Positions 22,118 through 31,600 of a stretch of 64,000 nt of DNA are shown here, piece by piece. The translations under genes and the position numbers were made by a program. Source of the stretch: Clostridia bacterium (GTDB taxonomy: Bacteria > Bacillota > Clostridia > Oscillospirales > CAG-272); contig JAFVUF010000015.1 of assembly GCA_017502875.1 (NCBI GenBank), positions 1 to 64,000 of the forward strand, in the 5' to 3' direction. Under the pieces are notes generated by a model. The model saw only the letters and a list, made by a program, of their open reading frames with translations. It was not told the DNA's origin and made no database searches. Each line of letters starts with the position of its first letter. The stretch's first letter is position 1.

Positions 22118-22918
22118 TCAGGAGGGCTGCTTTCCGAAGTAAGCCTGAATACCGCCGTCAACGTAAAGGATTTGTCCGTTTACGAAATTCGAGGCGGAGG
22201 AAGCGAGGAATACTGCGGGACCCGCGAGGTCCTCGGGATCGCCCCATCTTCCTGCGGGGGTCTTAGTGTCGGTTATGAAGCTGTCGAAGGGGTGCTTGGA
22301 GCCGTCTGCCTGAGGCTCACGGAGGGGCGCGGTCTGAGGAGTAGCGATATAGCCGGGGCCGATACCGTTACACTGAATGTTGTACTGACCGTACTCGGAG
22401 GCGATATTTCTGGTGAGCATTTTGAGTCCGCCCTTAGCCGACGCGTAAGCGGAAACGGTCTCACGTCCGAACTCACTCATCATAGAGCAGATGTTGATAA
22501 TCTTACCGCTTTTCTGCTTTATCATAGAGGGAAGAACAGCCTTGGAAACGATAAAGGGAGCGTTCAGGTCAACGTCGATTACCTGACGGAACTCCTCTGC
22601 CTTCATCTCAATCATAGGAATTCTCTTGATGATACCCGCGTTGTTTACGAGAATGTCAACAACTCCGACCTCCTTCTCAATGGTAGCGATGAGGTTGTTT
22701 ACCGCTGCCTCGTCGGTAACGTCGCAAACGTATCCGGTGGCGTCGATGCCGTCGGCGGCGTAAGAAGCGAGTCCTCTGTCAACGAACTCCTGCTTGATGT
22801 CGTTGAAAACTATCTTTGCGCCCGCTGCCGCAAGTCCCTTAGCAATAGCGTAACCGATTCCGTAGGAAGCTCCTGTGATAAGAGCGACCTTGCCGCTAAG
22901 ATCAAATTTGTTTGTCAT
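22118..22918 (-). CDS. kduD: Short-chain dehydrogenase, KduD/gluconate 5-dehydrogenase type
   Basis: This 266-aa classical SDR has the cofactor motif TGASYGIGYAIA (about 15-26), NNAGI, the catalytic Ser in NICSMMSEFG and YASAKGG (Tyr-x-x-x-Lys). It follows the KduI isomerase gene after 33 nt in one operon. That supports 2-dehydro-3-deoxy-D-gluconate 5-dehydrogenase (KduD), the next step in breakdown of unsaturated uronates from pectin or glycosaminoglycans. By sequence alone it could also be a gluconate 5-dehydrogenase. CAAAGGAGAA precedes the ATG. Confidence 0.85.
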   Translation of the reverse strand: MTNKFDLSGKVALITGASYGIGYAIAKGLAAAGAKIVFNDIKQEFVDRGLASYAADGIDATGYVCDVTDEAAVNNLIATIEKEVGVVDILVNNAGIIKRIPMIEMKAEEFRQVIDVDLNAPFIVSKAVLPSMIKQKSGKIINICSMMSEFGRETVSAYASAKGGLKMLTRNIASEYGQYNIQCNGIGPGYIATPQTAPLREPQADGSKHPFDSFITDTKTPAGRWGDPEDLAGPAVFLASSASNFVNGQILYVDGGIQAYFGKQPS

Positions 22919-22951
22919 AATATTTATTCTCCTTTGAGTTTATTTTTAAAA

Positions 22952-24643
22952 TTAAAGCAGATCCTTGGTCTCAATATGGTCCATATCGTCGAAATCCTGG
23001 TTTTCGCCGCACATAGCCCAGATGAACGAATAGTTCTTTGTGCCTACGCCGGAATGGATAGACCAGGAGGGAGAAATAACAGCCTCCTCGTTGTGCATAA
23101 CGATATGTCTGGTCTGGGTAGGCTCGCCCATCATGTGGAATACCACGTCGTTCTCGCCCATATCGAAGTAGAAGTAAACCTCCATACGTCTGTCGTGAGT
23201 ATGGCTGGGCATGGTGTTCCAGTTGGAGCCGGGATCAAGCTCGGTAAGACCCATAGAAAGCTGGCAGGTTTTAAGAACCGCGGGGTGAATGTACTGGTTG
23301 ATAACTCTCTTGTTGCAATCCTCAACGCTTCCGAGAGGACGCTTTGCCGCCTTGGTGATGTCTATGTGAACGGTGGGGTAGGTGGTGTGCGCGGGGCAGG
23401 AGCTTACGTAGAACTTAGCGGGCTGGTTCTCGTCGCAGCTCTTGAAGGTGATATCCTTGTTTCCCATACCGACGTAGAGACCGTCGCGGGGATTGAGCTC
23501 GTACTCAACGCCGTCAACGGTAACGATACCCTTGCCGCCTATGTTGATACAGCCCATCTCGCGTCTTTCGAGGAAATACGCCGCCGCCAGCTCCTTGCCT
23601 GCCTCAAGCTTAAGAACCTGACGTACGGGCATAAGTCCCGCGGTTATGATTCTGTCGATGTGGCTGTAAACCATTCTGATGTTGTCCTTTGTGAAAAGGT
23701 TCGCGATGTGGAACTCCTCGCGAAGCCTCTCTGTTGTGTAGTGCTTAACGTCCTTTGCGTTTGCTGCCTGTCTTACTTCCATTTTACTGAAATCCTCCTT
23801 AATTATGTTACCGTATACCTCTATCTGCGAAAGCGCCGCAAACGAGAGTATCTCAGTTGCCTGTCTGAAATTAAATAAACGAATACTCTTTGTGTTCTTC
23901 TTTTCGAAGCTTATTTCCTGACCCGCAGAGTTGGCGGGATTAAGGTCTGTGTTATCGAGCGTAAACTCGCCGTGTATTACCTCTCCGTCGGAGAACTCAA
24001 TGTCAATGTTCTTCCAATAGGAGTCGTGGGGGATACCTGTTATTTCATCGTGCGCGAAGTCAGCGCGCAGGAAGAAAACGAGCTTATCTATCTCCACCTC
24101 GCGTCCGAAGTCAACAGAAAATTCAATGTCATCTCTTGCGCCGCCCGCCCATGAGTGATATGGGTACACACCGTGTCCTTGGTTATTCATAACTCCGTCG
24201 ATGGCGTTTCTTTCGTAGAAGCAGGGATCCTCTCGGGTTACGAAGTTAGCAGTGGCGTGAGGGAAGTATCTGGACTTACCGTGCTTATCGTGCGAGTTCA
24301 AGGCTATATTGCGGTAGCCGTATATCTCCTCGTCCTCAGGCTCTCTCACCTTTATAACGTGAGTATCGCCCTTGAACGCCTTGGGGTCGTAGCCTGCGTT
24401 AAGCTGATGAGCTGTTGGTATAACGAACTCAAAGCTTTTGTTGGGGACCCAGACGATGCTTTCGGCAAGTGTCTCATCAAGCTTTACGGCAATGTGATCG
24501 CAGCCGTCGAGGCTCACCTTTATTTTATCACCCTCGGTAAGCTCGCCTATGTAGGTGGCTTCGATGCTCATTCCCTTATATTCAGCCCTGACGGTTCCGT
24601 CCTTGCCTATGATTTTTAAGGTCAGCATTTTTCTTTCGATCAT
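22952..24643 (-). CDS. kduI: Fusion of a discoidin-like domain with 5-keto-4-deoxyuronate isomerase (KduI)
   Basis: The 563-aa frame has two parts. Residues about 288-563 are a complete KduI isomerase: [20 protein letters not shown] at the start, [19 protein letters not shown], and metal ligands in [16 protein letters not shown] and [13 protein letters not shown]. KduI converts 5-keto-4-deoxyuronate to 2,5-diketo-3-deoxygluconate. The first about 285 residues look like a strand-rich domain followed by an F5/8C (discoidin)-like carbohydrate-binding fold (NAIDGVMNN...[20 protein letters not shown]...). KduI normally stands alone at about 276 aa. Neither part has a signal peptide. A strong ribosome binding site and ATG lie exactly at the junction (23782). 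The first start is uncertain: 24643, or the Met five codons later. Confidence 0.85.
   Translation of the reverse strand: MIERKMLTLKIIGKDGTVRAEYKGMSIEATYIGELTEGDKIKVSLDGCDHIAVKLDETLAESIVWVPNKSFEFVIPTAHQLNAGYDPKAFKGDTHVIKVREPEDEEIYGYRNIALNSHDKHGKSRYFPHATANFVTREDPCFYERNAIDGVMNNQGHGVYPYHSWAGGARDDIEFSVDFGREVEIDKLVFFLRADFAHDEITGIPHDSYWKNIDIEFSDGEVIHGEFTLDNTDLNPANSAGQEISFEKKNTKSIRLFNFRQATEILSFAALSQIEVYGNIIKEDFSKMEVRQAANAKDVKHYTTERLREEFHIANLFTKDNIRMVYSHIDRIITAGLMPVRQVLKLEAGKELAAAYFLERREMGCINIGGKGIVTVDGVEYELNPRDGLYVGMGNKDITFKSCDENQPAKFYVSSCPAHTTYPTVHIDITKAAKRPLGSVEDCNKRVINQYIHPAVLKTCQLSMGLTELDPGSNWNTMPSHTHDRRMEVYFYFDMGENDVVFHMMGEPTQTRHIVMHNEEAVISPSWSIHSGVGTKNYSFIWAMCGENQDFDDMDHIETKDLL
23780..23800 (-). 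promoter_or_regulatory. Internal ribosome binding site for free-standing KduI
   Basis: Minus-strand AAGGAGGATT (23800-23791) lies 8 nt before an in-frame ATG (23782). Starting there gives a 276-aa protein, the normal KduI length, with the canonical KduI N-terminus. Both a fused and a free isomerase may therefore be made. Confidence 0.7.
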
Positions 24644-24698
24644 TCCTTTCTTGCGCAGATGTTCGCGTATTGGGGTAATAATCCCTTAATTTACCATT

Positions 24699-24727
24699 AT
24701 TATAGCACATGTATTTTATTTTTTCAA
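24699..24727 (-). promoter_or_regulatory. Promoter of the kduI-kduD operon
   Basis: TTGAAA (24727-24722), 17 nt, TATAAT (24704-24699) on the minus strand. Confidence 0.75.
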
Positions 24728-24779
24728 GTCTTTTTTATATTTATTTAAAAATAAAATTAAATATTATTAAGCGCGACGG

Positions 24780-24808
24780 TTGACGAAACGGCGGAAATGT
24801 TGTATTAT
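24780..24808 (+). promoter_or_regulatory. Promoter of mtaB
   Basis: TTGACG (24780-24785), 17 nt, TATTAT (24803-24808). Confidence 0.65.
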
Positions 24809-24849
24809 AAAATAGTGAAGACAGAAAAGTTAAAAGAAAAGGTAGATAC

Positions 24850-26163
24850 ATGTTGAAAAATAATGTAAGGGTAGGCATCTGTACGCTTGGGTGTCGGGTA
24901 AATCAGTACGAAAGCAGAGCGATAAGCGAATATATTGAAGCGCACGGCGCGCGGATAGCGCCGTTTGACTCGGTGTGCGACGCGTACGTTATCAATACCT
25001 GCGCCGTAACCGCCGAAAGCGAGAGAAAGAGCAGACAGATGGCAAGACGGGCGCATAAGCTTAATCCTGAGGCGATAGTCATAATGACGGGCTGCGCCTC
25101 GCAGCTTCACCCCGAAACAGCGGCAGGTCTGCCGGGCGTCCGCTATGTCGGGGGGAATGCCTCCAAGCTTGACGCCGCGCGCTACGCGCTAAGTCTTATC
25201 GGAAGTGAAACGGGTAAGCCCGTAATAGCCGATATGACGATAGGACACGAATACGAGAGCTATTCCGTAAGAACTCCCGACCACACCCGAGCTTACGTCA
25301 AAATAGAGGACGGCTGCGAAGGTAAATGCGCCTACTGTGTTATTCCGAGGGTGCGCGGACCGGTGCGCTCAAAGGCGCCTGATGACGTCATTTCCGAGGT
25401 TGAGGCTCTTGCGAAAATAGGATACAGGGAAATTGTTTTAACGGGAATTGAGACCTGTTCTTATCAGTACGGACTGACCGATATTATTAAAAGAGTATCC
25501 GAGATAGAGGGAATAGAGCATATAAGGCTTGGCTCGGTGAACCCCGGATTTATAAATAAGCGCTTCACGGACGAGATAAAGGGTCTGTCTAAATTCTGTC
25601 CGCATTTCCATCTTTCCCTGCAAAGCTTCTGCGACAGAACCCTTAACGCTATGCGCCGACGTTACAATACAAAAATGATATTTGAAAACTGCGAGTATCT
25701 GCGTAAGAATATCAAAAACGTATGCTTTACCGCCGATATGATATGCGGCTTTCCCGGTGAGACGGACGGGGATTTTTCGGAAACCAAAGCCAATACCGAA
25801 AGGCTTGGTCTGCTGTTCGCGCATATTTTCCCGTACTCCGACAGACCCGGCACAGAGGCGTCGCTTATGCCCGATAAGGTCGATGAGGCGGTGAAAACCG
25901 CAAGATGCGCCTCGCTCCGAGCCGCCGTGAGCGAGAGCAGGGAAGGGATAATTTCTACATTTATAAAGAATGGAACGCCGTTTTCCGTGCTGGTGGAGAC
26001 GGAGAAGGACGGATATCTTTACGGTCATACGGAAAACTTCATCGAGGTGAAGGTATGCGGAGGTGATTTTACCGAGTCCTTAGTCGGAAATATCATTTCT
26101 GTTAAACTGACTAAAATTGAAAAAAACGGCGAAGATTTTGTTGTGTATGCATACAAAATGTAG
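24850..26163 (+). CDS. mtaB: tRNA methylthiotransferase, MtaB type
   Basis: The 437-aa protein has the radical-SAM methylthiotransferase layout. The N-terminal MTTase domain has three cluster Cys (TLGCRVNQYES, INTCAVTAESE, MTGCASQ). The radical SAM core has CEGKCAYCVIPRVRGPVRSK (about 156-175), and a C-terminal TRAM-like region ends NIISVKLTKIEKNGEDF. RVNQYES-type N-termini are characteristic of MtaB, which makes ms2t6A at position 37 of ANN-reading tRNAs. The start follows AAAAGGTAG. The gene is monocistronic. Confidence 0.9.
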   Translation: MLKNNVRVGICTLGCRVNQYESRAISEYIEAHGARIAPFDSVCDAYVINTCAVTAESERKSRQMARRAHKLNPEAIVIMTGCASQLHPETAAGLPGVRYVGGNASKLDAARYALSLIGSETGKPVIADMTIGHEYESYSVRTPDHTRAYVKIEDGCEGKCAYCVIPRVRGPVRSKAPDDVISEVEALAKIGYREIVLTGIETCSYQYGLTDIIKRVSEIEGIEHIRLGSVNPGFINKRFTDEIKGLSKFCPHFHLSLQSFCDRTLNAMRRRYNTKMIFENCEYLRKNIKNVCFTADMICGFPGETDGDFSETKANTERLGLLFAHIFPYSDRPGTEASLMPDKVDEAVKTARCASLRAAVSESREGIISTFIKNGTPFSVLVETEKDGYLYGHTENFIEVKVCGGDFTESLVGNIISVKLTKIEKNGEDFVVYAYKM

Positions 26164-26250
26164 CATTGACATAATTTGTTAAACAAAAATCCATCTTTCC
26201 GAAACAAACTTATACTAAAATGGTTATGTTGAGTATAAGAAAAAGTTATA

Positions 26251-26275
26251 GAGACCCCAAAGACGTCTGGGTCTC
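26251..26275 (+). promoter_or_regulatory. Leader hairpin before the first Na/Pi cotransporter
   Basis: GAGACCC (26251-26257) pairs with GGGTCTC (26269-26275) with AGACGTCT inside, about 4 nt before the ribosome binding site AAGAAGGA. It could affect translation or mRNA stability. Confidence 0.45.
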
Positions 26276-26292
26276 GGAAAGAAGGAAAAATT

Positions 26293-28062
26293 ATGTTAAC
26301 AGCTTCAGAAGTATTACAGCTTATCCAAAGCCTCATTTGGCTGCTTGCGGGCGTCGGCGTATTTATCGTCGGCATGAACTTTATGGGGGACGCGCTTGAA
26401 AAGAGCGCGGGCAGCGGAATGAAGAAAATGCTTGAAAAGATAAGCAATAACCGTTTTTCAGGCGTAGGCATAGGCGCGGGCGTTACGGCGATAATTCAAA
26501 GCTCGTCGGCGACCTCAGTTATGGTCATAGGTCTTGTTAACGCGGGAGTTATGACGCTTATGCAAGCGACGCCCATCATAATGGGAGCCAATATCGGTAC
26601 GACCATTACGGGCGTTCTTGTAGCGCTTAAAAACGATATATTCAATATGATAATGTACCTCCTTGCGTTCGCGGGAGTTATGATGAGCTTCTTTAAGGAC
26701 GAGAGGGTAAAGATAGCGGGTAACCTTTGCTCAGGACTCGGTCTTATTTTCGTAGGACTTGAGGTAATGAGCAGCGACCAGGCATTTGGGAACGAGCTTG
26801 TGGAAAGGCTTTTTACGGAGATTTTCAAAAATGTCAATTTCCCGCTGCTTCTCATTTTAGTCGGTATAATCTTTACCGCGTTTATCCAAAGCTCCTCCGC
26901 CGCCACGGGTGTCGTTATCACAATGGTCGGTACGGGAGTGCTTCCGCTTGATTTGGCGTTATTTATAGTTTTGGGAGCGAATATCGGTACCTGTGTAACG
27001 GCTCTGCTCGCTTCAGTCGGAGCAAACGTAAACTCAAAGAGAGTCGCGCTTATTCACTTTACCTTTAACGTTATAGGTACGGTGCTGTTTACAACGCTTA
27101 TCTGGATATTCAAGGACGCGGCTGTCAATCTGTTGGTTTCGGTTTTCCCCGGTAACGACCCGATGTCGCTTCAAATGAGGGTTTCCTTATTCCACGTTGT
27201 ATTCAACGTAACGACAACGGCAGCGCTTCTGCCCTTTACGAAGTACCTTGTCAAATATTCAACGCTGGTTATCAAGGATAAGAAGGTAGAGGAGAAGCAC
27301 AATCTGCTTGACCGTCTGCTTATCGCCACTCCCGCGGCCGCAATCCAGCAGTGCCGCGCTGTAACCTCTAAAATGGCGGAAACATCGCTTTCGTCAATTA
27401 AATCGGCATTCTCGCTTCTTACCGATTATGACGATAAGGTGGAGAAAAAGGTGCGTGAGGACGAGAACACTGTCGATATATACGAGGACGAGCTTGGCTC
27501 TTATCTCCTTGAGCTTTCCGCGCAGGATATGAGCGCAAGGGATAGCGTAGAGGTAACGAAGATACTTCACCTTATAAGCGACCTTGAGCGTCTTTCCGAC
27601 CACGCCGTCAATATCGCGGAATCCGCCCGTGAAATGCATCAGAAGAAGCTTGCTTTCTCGCCCGCCGCATATTCCGAGGTATCGGTTCTTATCGATGCCG
27701 TAAACGAGATTCTCGATTACGCTTTCCATAGCTTTAAATATAACAGCATCGAGACCGCGGACAAGGTAGAGCCGCTGGAGGAGGTCATTGACAGACTTCA
27801 GGCTCAGATTAAGCTCCGTCATATCAACCGTCTGAAAAATAACGAGTGTACGATTGAGCTTGGATTTATTCTCACCGACCTGCTTACTGATATTGAGCGT
27901 ATAGCTGATCATTGCTCCAATATCGCAGGCTGCGTTATCGAGATAGCGCATAACAGTCTTGGAATGCACAGCTATACCCAGAGTCTTAAGAGCGGTAACG
28001 CCGATTACGATAAGGCTGTAAGGGATTACGGAGAGAAGTACGTTCTTCCCGTAGAGGCGTAA
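26293..28062 (+). CDS. Na/Pi cotransporter family protein with PhoU-like tail, copy 1
   Basis: The 589-aa protein has two inverted Na_Pi_cotrans repeats with the QSSSATSVM and QSSSAATGV signatures (about 60-80 and 198-210) and GANIGT motifs. A C-terminal PhoU-like four-helix region (about 350-560, with DLERLSDHAVNIAES and IERIADHCSNIAGC) follows. The family moves phosphate with sodium, and the PhoU-like tail is thought to regulate it. A paralogue follows 147 nt later with its own leader. No pho regulatory genes are close by. Confidence 0.9.
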   Translation: MLTASEVLQLIQSLIWLLAGVGVFIVGMNFMGDALEKSAGSGMKKMLEKISNNRFSGVGIGAGVTAIIQSSSATSVMVIGLVNAGVMTLMQATPIIMGANIGTTITGVLVALKNDIFNMIMYLLAFAGVMMSFFKDERVKIAGNLCSGLGLIFVGLEVMSSDQAFGNELVERLFTEIFKNVNFPLLLILVGIIFTAFIQSSSAATGVVITMVGTGVLPLDLALFIVLGANIGTCVTALLASVGANVNSKRVALIHFTFNVIGTVLFTTLIWIFKDAAVNLLVSVFPGNDPMSLQMRVSLFHVVFNVTTTAALLPFTKYLVKYSTLVIKDKKVEEKHNLLDRLLIATPAAAIQQCRAVTSKMAETSLSSIKSAFSLLTDYDDKVEKKVREDENTVDIYEDELGSYLLELSAQDMSARDSVEVTKILHLISDLERLSDHAVNIAESAREMHQKKLAFSPAAYSEVSVLIDAVNEILDYAFHSFKYNSIETADKVEPLEEVIDRLQAQIKLRHINRLKNNECTIELGFILTDLLTDIERIADHCSNIAGCVIEIAHNSLGMHSYTQSLKSGNADYDKAVRDYGEKYVLPVEA

Positions 28063-28072
28063 ATTCATAATA

Positions 28073-28112
28073 AAAAATAGCTTAGTCAAAAAAATGTGGC
28101 TAAGCTATTTTT
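28073..28112 (+). terminator. Terminator between the two cotransporter genes
   Basis: AATAGCTTAG and CTAAGCTATT pair, followed by TTTTGTG. Confidence 0.8.
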
Positions 28113-28208
28113 GTGTTTACTGCGAGTTAAATTTATGTTAATACATTGGAAAAATAAAAATGGTAAAATGTCTTTGATTTTTCAAAAAGCAATAAGGAAG
28201 TGTGATTT

Positions 28209-29993
28209 ATGACAGCATTTGACGTTCTTTCACTGCTGTGCGGTCTGGCTCTGTTCCTTTATGGAATGGGAGTTATGGGCGACGCGCTCAAAAAAAGCGC
28301 GGGAAGAAAGCTGAAAACCATTCTCGGAAACCTCACGTCAAACAAATTCAAGGGCTTTTTGCTCGGTCTCGGAGTAACCGCGATAATCCAGAGCTCGTCG
28401 GCAACGACGGTTATGGTGGTCGGCTTCGTTACCTCGGGCACGATGGTGCTTTCGCAGGCAATCGGAGTTATAATGGGCGCAAACGTCGGTACGGCAGTTA
28501 CCGCATGGCTTACGGCGCTTAACAGTATTCCCGGCGGAAGCGACGCTATGAGCTGGACAAACTGGCTAAAGCCTGACGCTTGGATGCCTATTCTTGCCGT
28601 TATCGGTATCGGTCTTATTATGTTTGCCAAAAGCGGCAAAAAGCAGGACGTAGGTACTATACTGATGGGCTTTGCGGTCCTGATGATAGGTATGGACCTT
28701 ATGTCAGGCGCTGTAAGCGGACTTAAAAACGACGAGGGCTTCAAGAGCATACTTACTATGTTCAGTAACCCTATTCTCGGTGTTCTTGCGGGTACGGCGC
28801 TTACCGCTATCGTTCAGTCGTCAAGCGCCTCTGTCGGTATCCTTCAGGCGCTTTCGAGTACGGGAGCTATAAGCGTTTCGGCGGCTATGCCGATTATTAT
28901 GGGTCAGAATATCGGTACCTGCGTAACGGCGCTTATTTCTTCCGTAAGCGCAAACAAAAACGGCAAGCGCGCCGCTTTCGTTCACCTTTATTTTAACATC
29001 ATAGGCGTTGTTCTATGGCTCGGACTTTATTATCTTATCGGTTGGATAGTTTCTATGGCGAGCGCCTTCGAGGTGTTTGGCTGGGCGTCCTCTACGATGG
29101 TTGACGGCTGGTGGATTGCCGGTATTCATACCGTATTTAAGATTTTCTCCGTCCTTATAATGTTCCCGTTCACTAAGCTTCTTGAAAAGCTCGCCTGCAT
29201 GACAGTTAAGGGCGACGATAAGAAGGGCGACGAGTTTACCGATATGCTGGACGACCGTCTCCTTGCTACTCCTACCGTCGCTATCGACAGATCCCGTACC
29301 GTTACCTGCCGTATGGCGGAGATATCCGTTGACGCAATGGATAAGGCTATAAAAATGCTGGATAATTATGACGGTAAGATGTGTCAGGAAATAAGGGAGG
29401 CTGAGGATAAGGCGGATATATACGAGGACGTACTCGGTTCGTATCTTGTCAAGCTTTCGTCTAAGGATATGAGCGAGTCGGACAGCCACGAGGTAACTAA
29501 GCTTCTTCATATGATAGGCGACTTTGAGCGCATTTCAGACCACTCGGTAAACATTATTGAGAGCGCTGAGGAGATAAAGGACAAGGAAATCCACTTCTCC
29601 GATACTGCGGTAAAGGAGCTTGACGTGCTTTACAGGGCGGTCTCCGAGATTATGCTTATTACCAAGGAGGCCTTCACAGAAAACGATATTATTAAGGCAA
29701 ACAGCGTTGAGCCTCTTGAACAGGTTGTTGATCAACTCAAGGAGCAGATAAAGCATAATCACACGATAAGACTTCAAAAGAGCGAATGCAGTATAGAGCT
29801 TGGATTTATACTCGCGGATATTCTTACCAATCTTGAAAGAGTAGCGGACCATTGCTCGAACATTGCCGGCTGTCTTATTGAAATGTCCCGACACGATTCT
29901 CTTGACCTTCATAACTATTTAAGCGAGGTCAGGGCAAGCGATAAGGACTATGCGGATATGTACGATAAATACATGAAAAAGTACGCGCTTTGA
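28209..29993 (+). CDS. Na/Pi cotransporter family protein with PhoU-like tail, copy 2
   Basis: The 594-aa paralogue of the preceding gene has the same signatures (IIQSSSATTVMVVGF; AIVQSSSASVGILQ; GQNIGTCVTALISS) and the same PhoU-like C-terminus (DFERISDHSVNIIES, LERVADHCSNIAGC). The two differ widely in the membrane region, where this copy has an extra WTNWLKPDAWMP loop, so the duplication is old and the substrates or affinities may differ. AAGGAAGTG precedes the ATG. Confidence 0.9.
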   Translation: MTAFDVLSLLCGLALFLYGMGVMGDALKKSAGRKLKTILGNLTSNKFKGFLLGLGVTAIIQSSSATTVMVVGFVTSGTMVLSQAIGVIMGANVGTAVTAWLTALNSIPGGSDAMSWTNWLKPDAWMPILAVIGIGLIMFAKSGKKQDVGTILMGFAVLMIGMDLMSGAVSGLKNDEGFKSILTMFSNPILGVLAGTALTAIVQSSSASVGILQALSSTGAISVSAAMPIIMGQNIGTCVTALISSVSANKNGKRAAFVHLYFNIIGVVLWLGLYYLIGWIVSMASAFEVFGWASSTMVDGWWIAGIHTVFKIFSVLIMFPFTKLLEKLACMTVKGDDKKGDEFTDMLDDRLLATPTVAIDRSRTVTCRMAEISVDAMDKAIKMLDNYDGKMCQEIREAEDKADIYEDVLGSYLVKLSSKDMSESDSHEVTKLLHMIGDFERISDHSVNIIESAEEIKDKEIHFSDTAVKELDVLYRAVSEIMLITKEAFTENDIIKANSVEPLEQVVDQLKEQIKHNHTIRLQKSECSIELGFILADILTNLERVADHCSNIAGCLIEMSRHDSLDLHNYLSEVRASDKDYADMYDKYMKKYAL

Positions 29994-30001
29994 TAAGCTA
30001 A

Positions 30002-30034
30002 GCACAGGCTGTCGCATTTTGCGACAGCCTGTCT
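30002..30034. terminator. Terminator, CTGTCG family
   Basis: ACAGGCTGTCGC (30004-30015) and GCGACAGCCTGT (30021-30032), a perfect 12-bp stem. Confidence 0.85.
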
Positions 30035-30110
30035 TTGTTCCTATATCAAAAACGCATAAGGCAATGCCGAGAAAAAATATTAAGAAAAACGAAAAAAGTG
30101 AAAAAACCTC

Positions 30111-30139
30111 TTGATAAATACGGAAAATTGTGGTAACAT
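30111..30139 (+). promoter_or_regulatory. Promoter of pgk
   Basis: TTGATA (30111-30116), 17 nt, TAACAT (30134-30139). Transcription should start near the ATG at 30145, which therefore cannot be the start codon. Confidence 0.65.
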
Positions 30140-30192
30140 AATAGATGTATGAATTTAAGCGAAATGCTGAAAGTAAGAAAGGAAATTATACT

Positions 30193-31497
30193 ATGACCTA
30201 CAACAAGAAGACCATCGAAGACGTAAGCGTAGCAGGTAAGAAGGTTATCGCCAGATGCGATTTCAACGTTCCTATGAAGGACGGCGTTATCACCGACGAC
30301 AAGAGAATAGTCGGCGCTATGCCCACCATCAAGTACCTCGTTGACAACGGCGCCGCCGTTATCCTCTGCTCTCATATGGGACGTCCCCATAACATCTTCA
30401 ACGAGAAGCTTAAGCTTGACAAGAAGGAAAAGAAGAAGATTGAGGCTCTTCCCGAGGAGGAGCAGGCTGCCGCTACTGCCGCTGCTCTTGAAAAGGCTAA
30501 GGGTGATATAAAGAAGCTTTCTCTCGCTCCCGTAGCTAAGAGAATTTCCGAGCTTCTCGGCAAGGAGGTCATTATGGCTTCCGACGTTATCGGAGAGGAT
30601 GCTATGGCTAAGGCCGCCGCTCTTAAATCCGGCGAGGTAATGCTTCTCGAAAACGTCCGCTTCCACGAGGAGGAGGAGAAGAACGACGAGGCGTTCGCTA
30701 AGAAGCTCGCTTCTATGGCTGACATTTACGTAAACGACGCATTCGGTACCGCGCACAGAGCTCACGCTACTACCGCCGGTATCGCTCAGTACTGCCCTGA
30801 GATGCCCGCAGTTTGTGGTTACCTCATTCAGAAGGAGATTTCCGTTATGGGCGGCGCTCTTTCCGATCCTAAGCGTCCCTTCGTTGCTATCCTCGGCGGC
30901 GCTAAGGTTTCAGATAAGATAGGCGTTATCAAGAACCTTATAGACAAGGTTGACACTCTTATCATCGGCGGCGGTATGGCTTACACCTTCTTCAAGGCTC
31001 AGGGTAAGAATATCGGTACCTCTATCTGCGAGGCTGACAAGCTTGACCTTGCAAACGAGCTTCTCGCTAAGGCGCAGGCTAAGGGTGTAAACTTCCTTCT
31101 CCCCGTAGACAACGTTATCGCAAACGCATATGCTGAGGACGCTGAGTGCAAGCCCTGTGATTCCGATAACATTCCTGACGGCTGGATGGGACTTGATATC
31201 GGCGCAAAGACCACCGCTATCTACGCTGATGCCGTAAAGAATGCCGGAACTGTTGTCTGGAACGGACCTATGGGCGTTTCCGAGTGGGAGAACTTCGCTA
31301 ACGGAACCCGTGGCGTTGCTAAGGCTCTTGCTGAGAGCGGCGCTATCACCATAATCGGCGGCGGCGACTCCGCTGCGGCTGTTGAGACTCTCGGCTACGC
31401 TGACAAGATGACTCACGTTTCTACCGGCGGCGGAGCTTCTCTTGAATTCCTTGAGGGGCTTGAGCTTCCCGGTATCGCCTGCCTCAACAACAAATAA
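30193..31497 (+). CDS. pgk: Phosphoglycerate kinase with an inserted helical segment
   Basis: The 434-aa enzyme transfers phosphate from 1,3-bisphosphoglycerate to ADP in glycolysis. Family landmarks are [63 protein letters not shown] and the C-terminal [10 protein letters not shown]. Between CSHMGRP and [14 protein letters not shown] a Lys/Ala/Glu-rich stretch of about 34 residues ([20 protein letters not shown] and flanks) lengthens the protein beyond the usual 390-400 aa. The start at 30193 follows GAAAGGAAAT. Codon use is typical of highly expressed genes here. Confidence 0.96.
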   Translation: MTYNKKTIEDVSVAGKKVIARCDFNVPMKDGVITDDKRIVGAMPTIKYLVDNGAAVILCSHMGRPHNIFNEKLKLDKKEKKKIEALPEEEQAAATAAALEKAKGDIKKLSLAPVAKRISELLGKEVIMASDVIGEDAMAKAAALKSGEVMLLENVRFHEEEEKNDEAFAKKLASMADIYVNDAFGTAHRAHATTAGIAQYCPEMPAVCGYLIQKEISVMGGALSDPKRPFVAILGGAKVSDKIGVIKNLIDKVDTLIIGGGMAYTFFKAQGKNIGTSICEADKLDLANELLAKAQAKGVNFLLPVDNVIANAYAEDAECKPCDSDNIPDGWMGLDIGAKTTAIYADAVKNAGTVVWNGPMGVSEWENFANGTRGVAKALAESGAITIIGGGDSAAAVETLGYADKMTHVSTGGGASLEFLEGLELPGIACLNNK

Positions 31498-31505
31498 TTG
31501 CTCCA

Positions 31506-31600
31506 ATACTTCGTTTCATCCTCGAAAGCGGCTTGACTTACGTCAAGTAAGCCTTCGCCTTGCTTTCATCGTCGCGCCTCGTCTTGAAGCATTCTTTGCC
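31506..31600. repeat. Dispersed ~85-nt repeat, copy A
   Basis: The segment around GACTTACGTCAAGTAAGCC, with flanking TACTTCGTTT and TCGTCGCGCCTCGT, matches 52890-52975 over about 85 nt with scattered changes. The centre is an inverted repeat (GGCTTGACTTAC/GTAAGCC). It is non-coding. Confidence 0.55.

Noticed and set aside
22100..23878. 592-codon plus-strand open frame opposite kduD/kduI
   Set aside because: It is antisense to two genes with clear motifs, has no ribosome binding site, and its residue pattern is typical of the reverse strand of biased codons.
30145..30192. Upstream ATG extending pgk by 16 codons
   Set aside because: It lies at the expected transcription start. The ATG at 30193 has the ribosome binding site and matches the family N-terminus.
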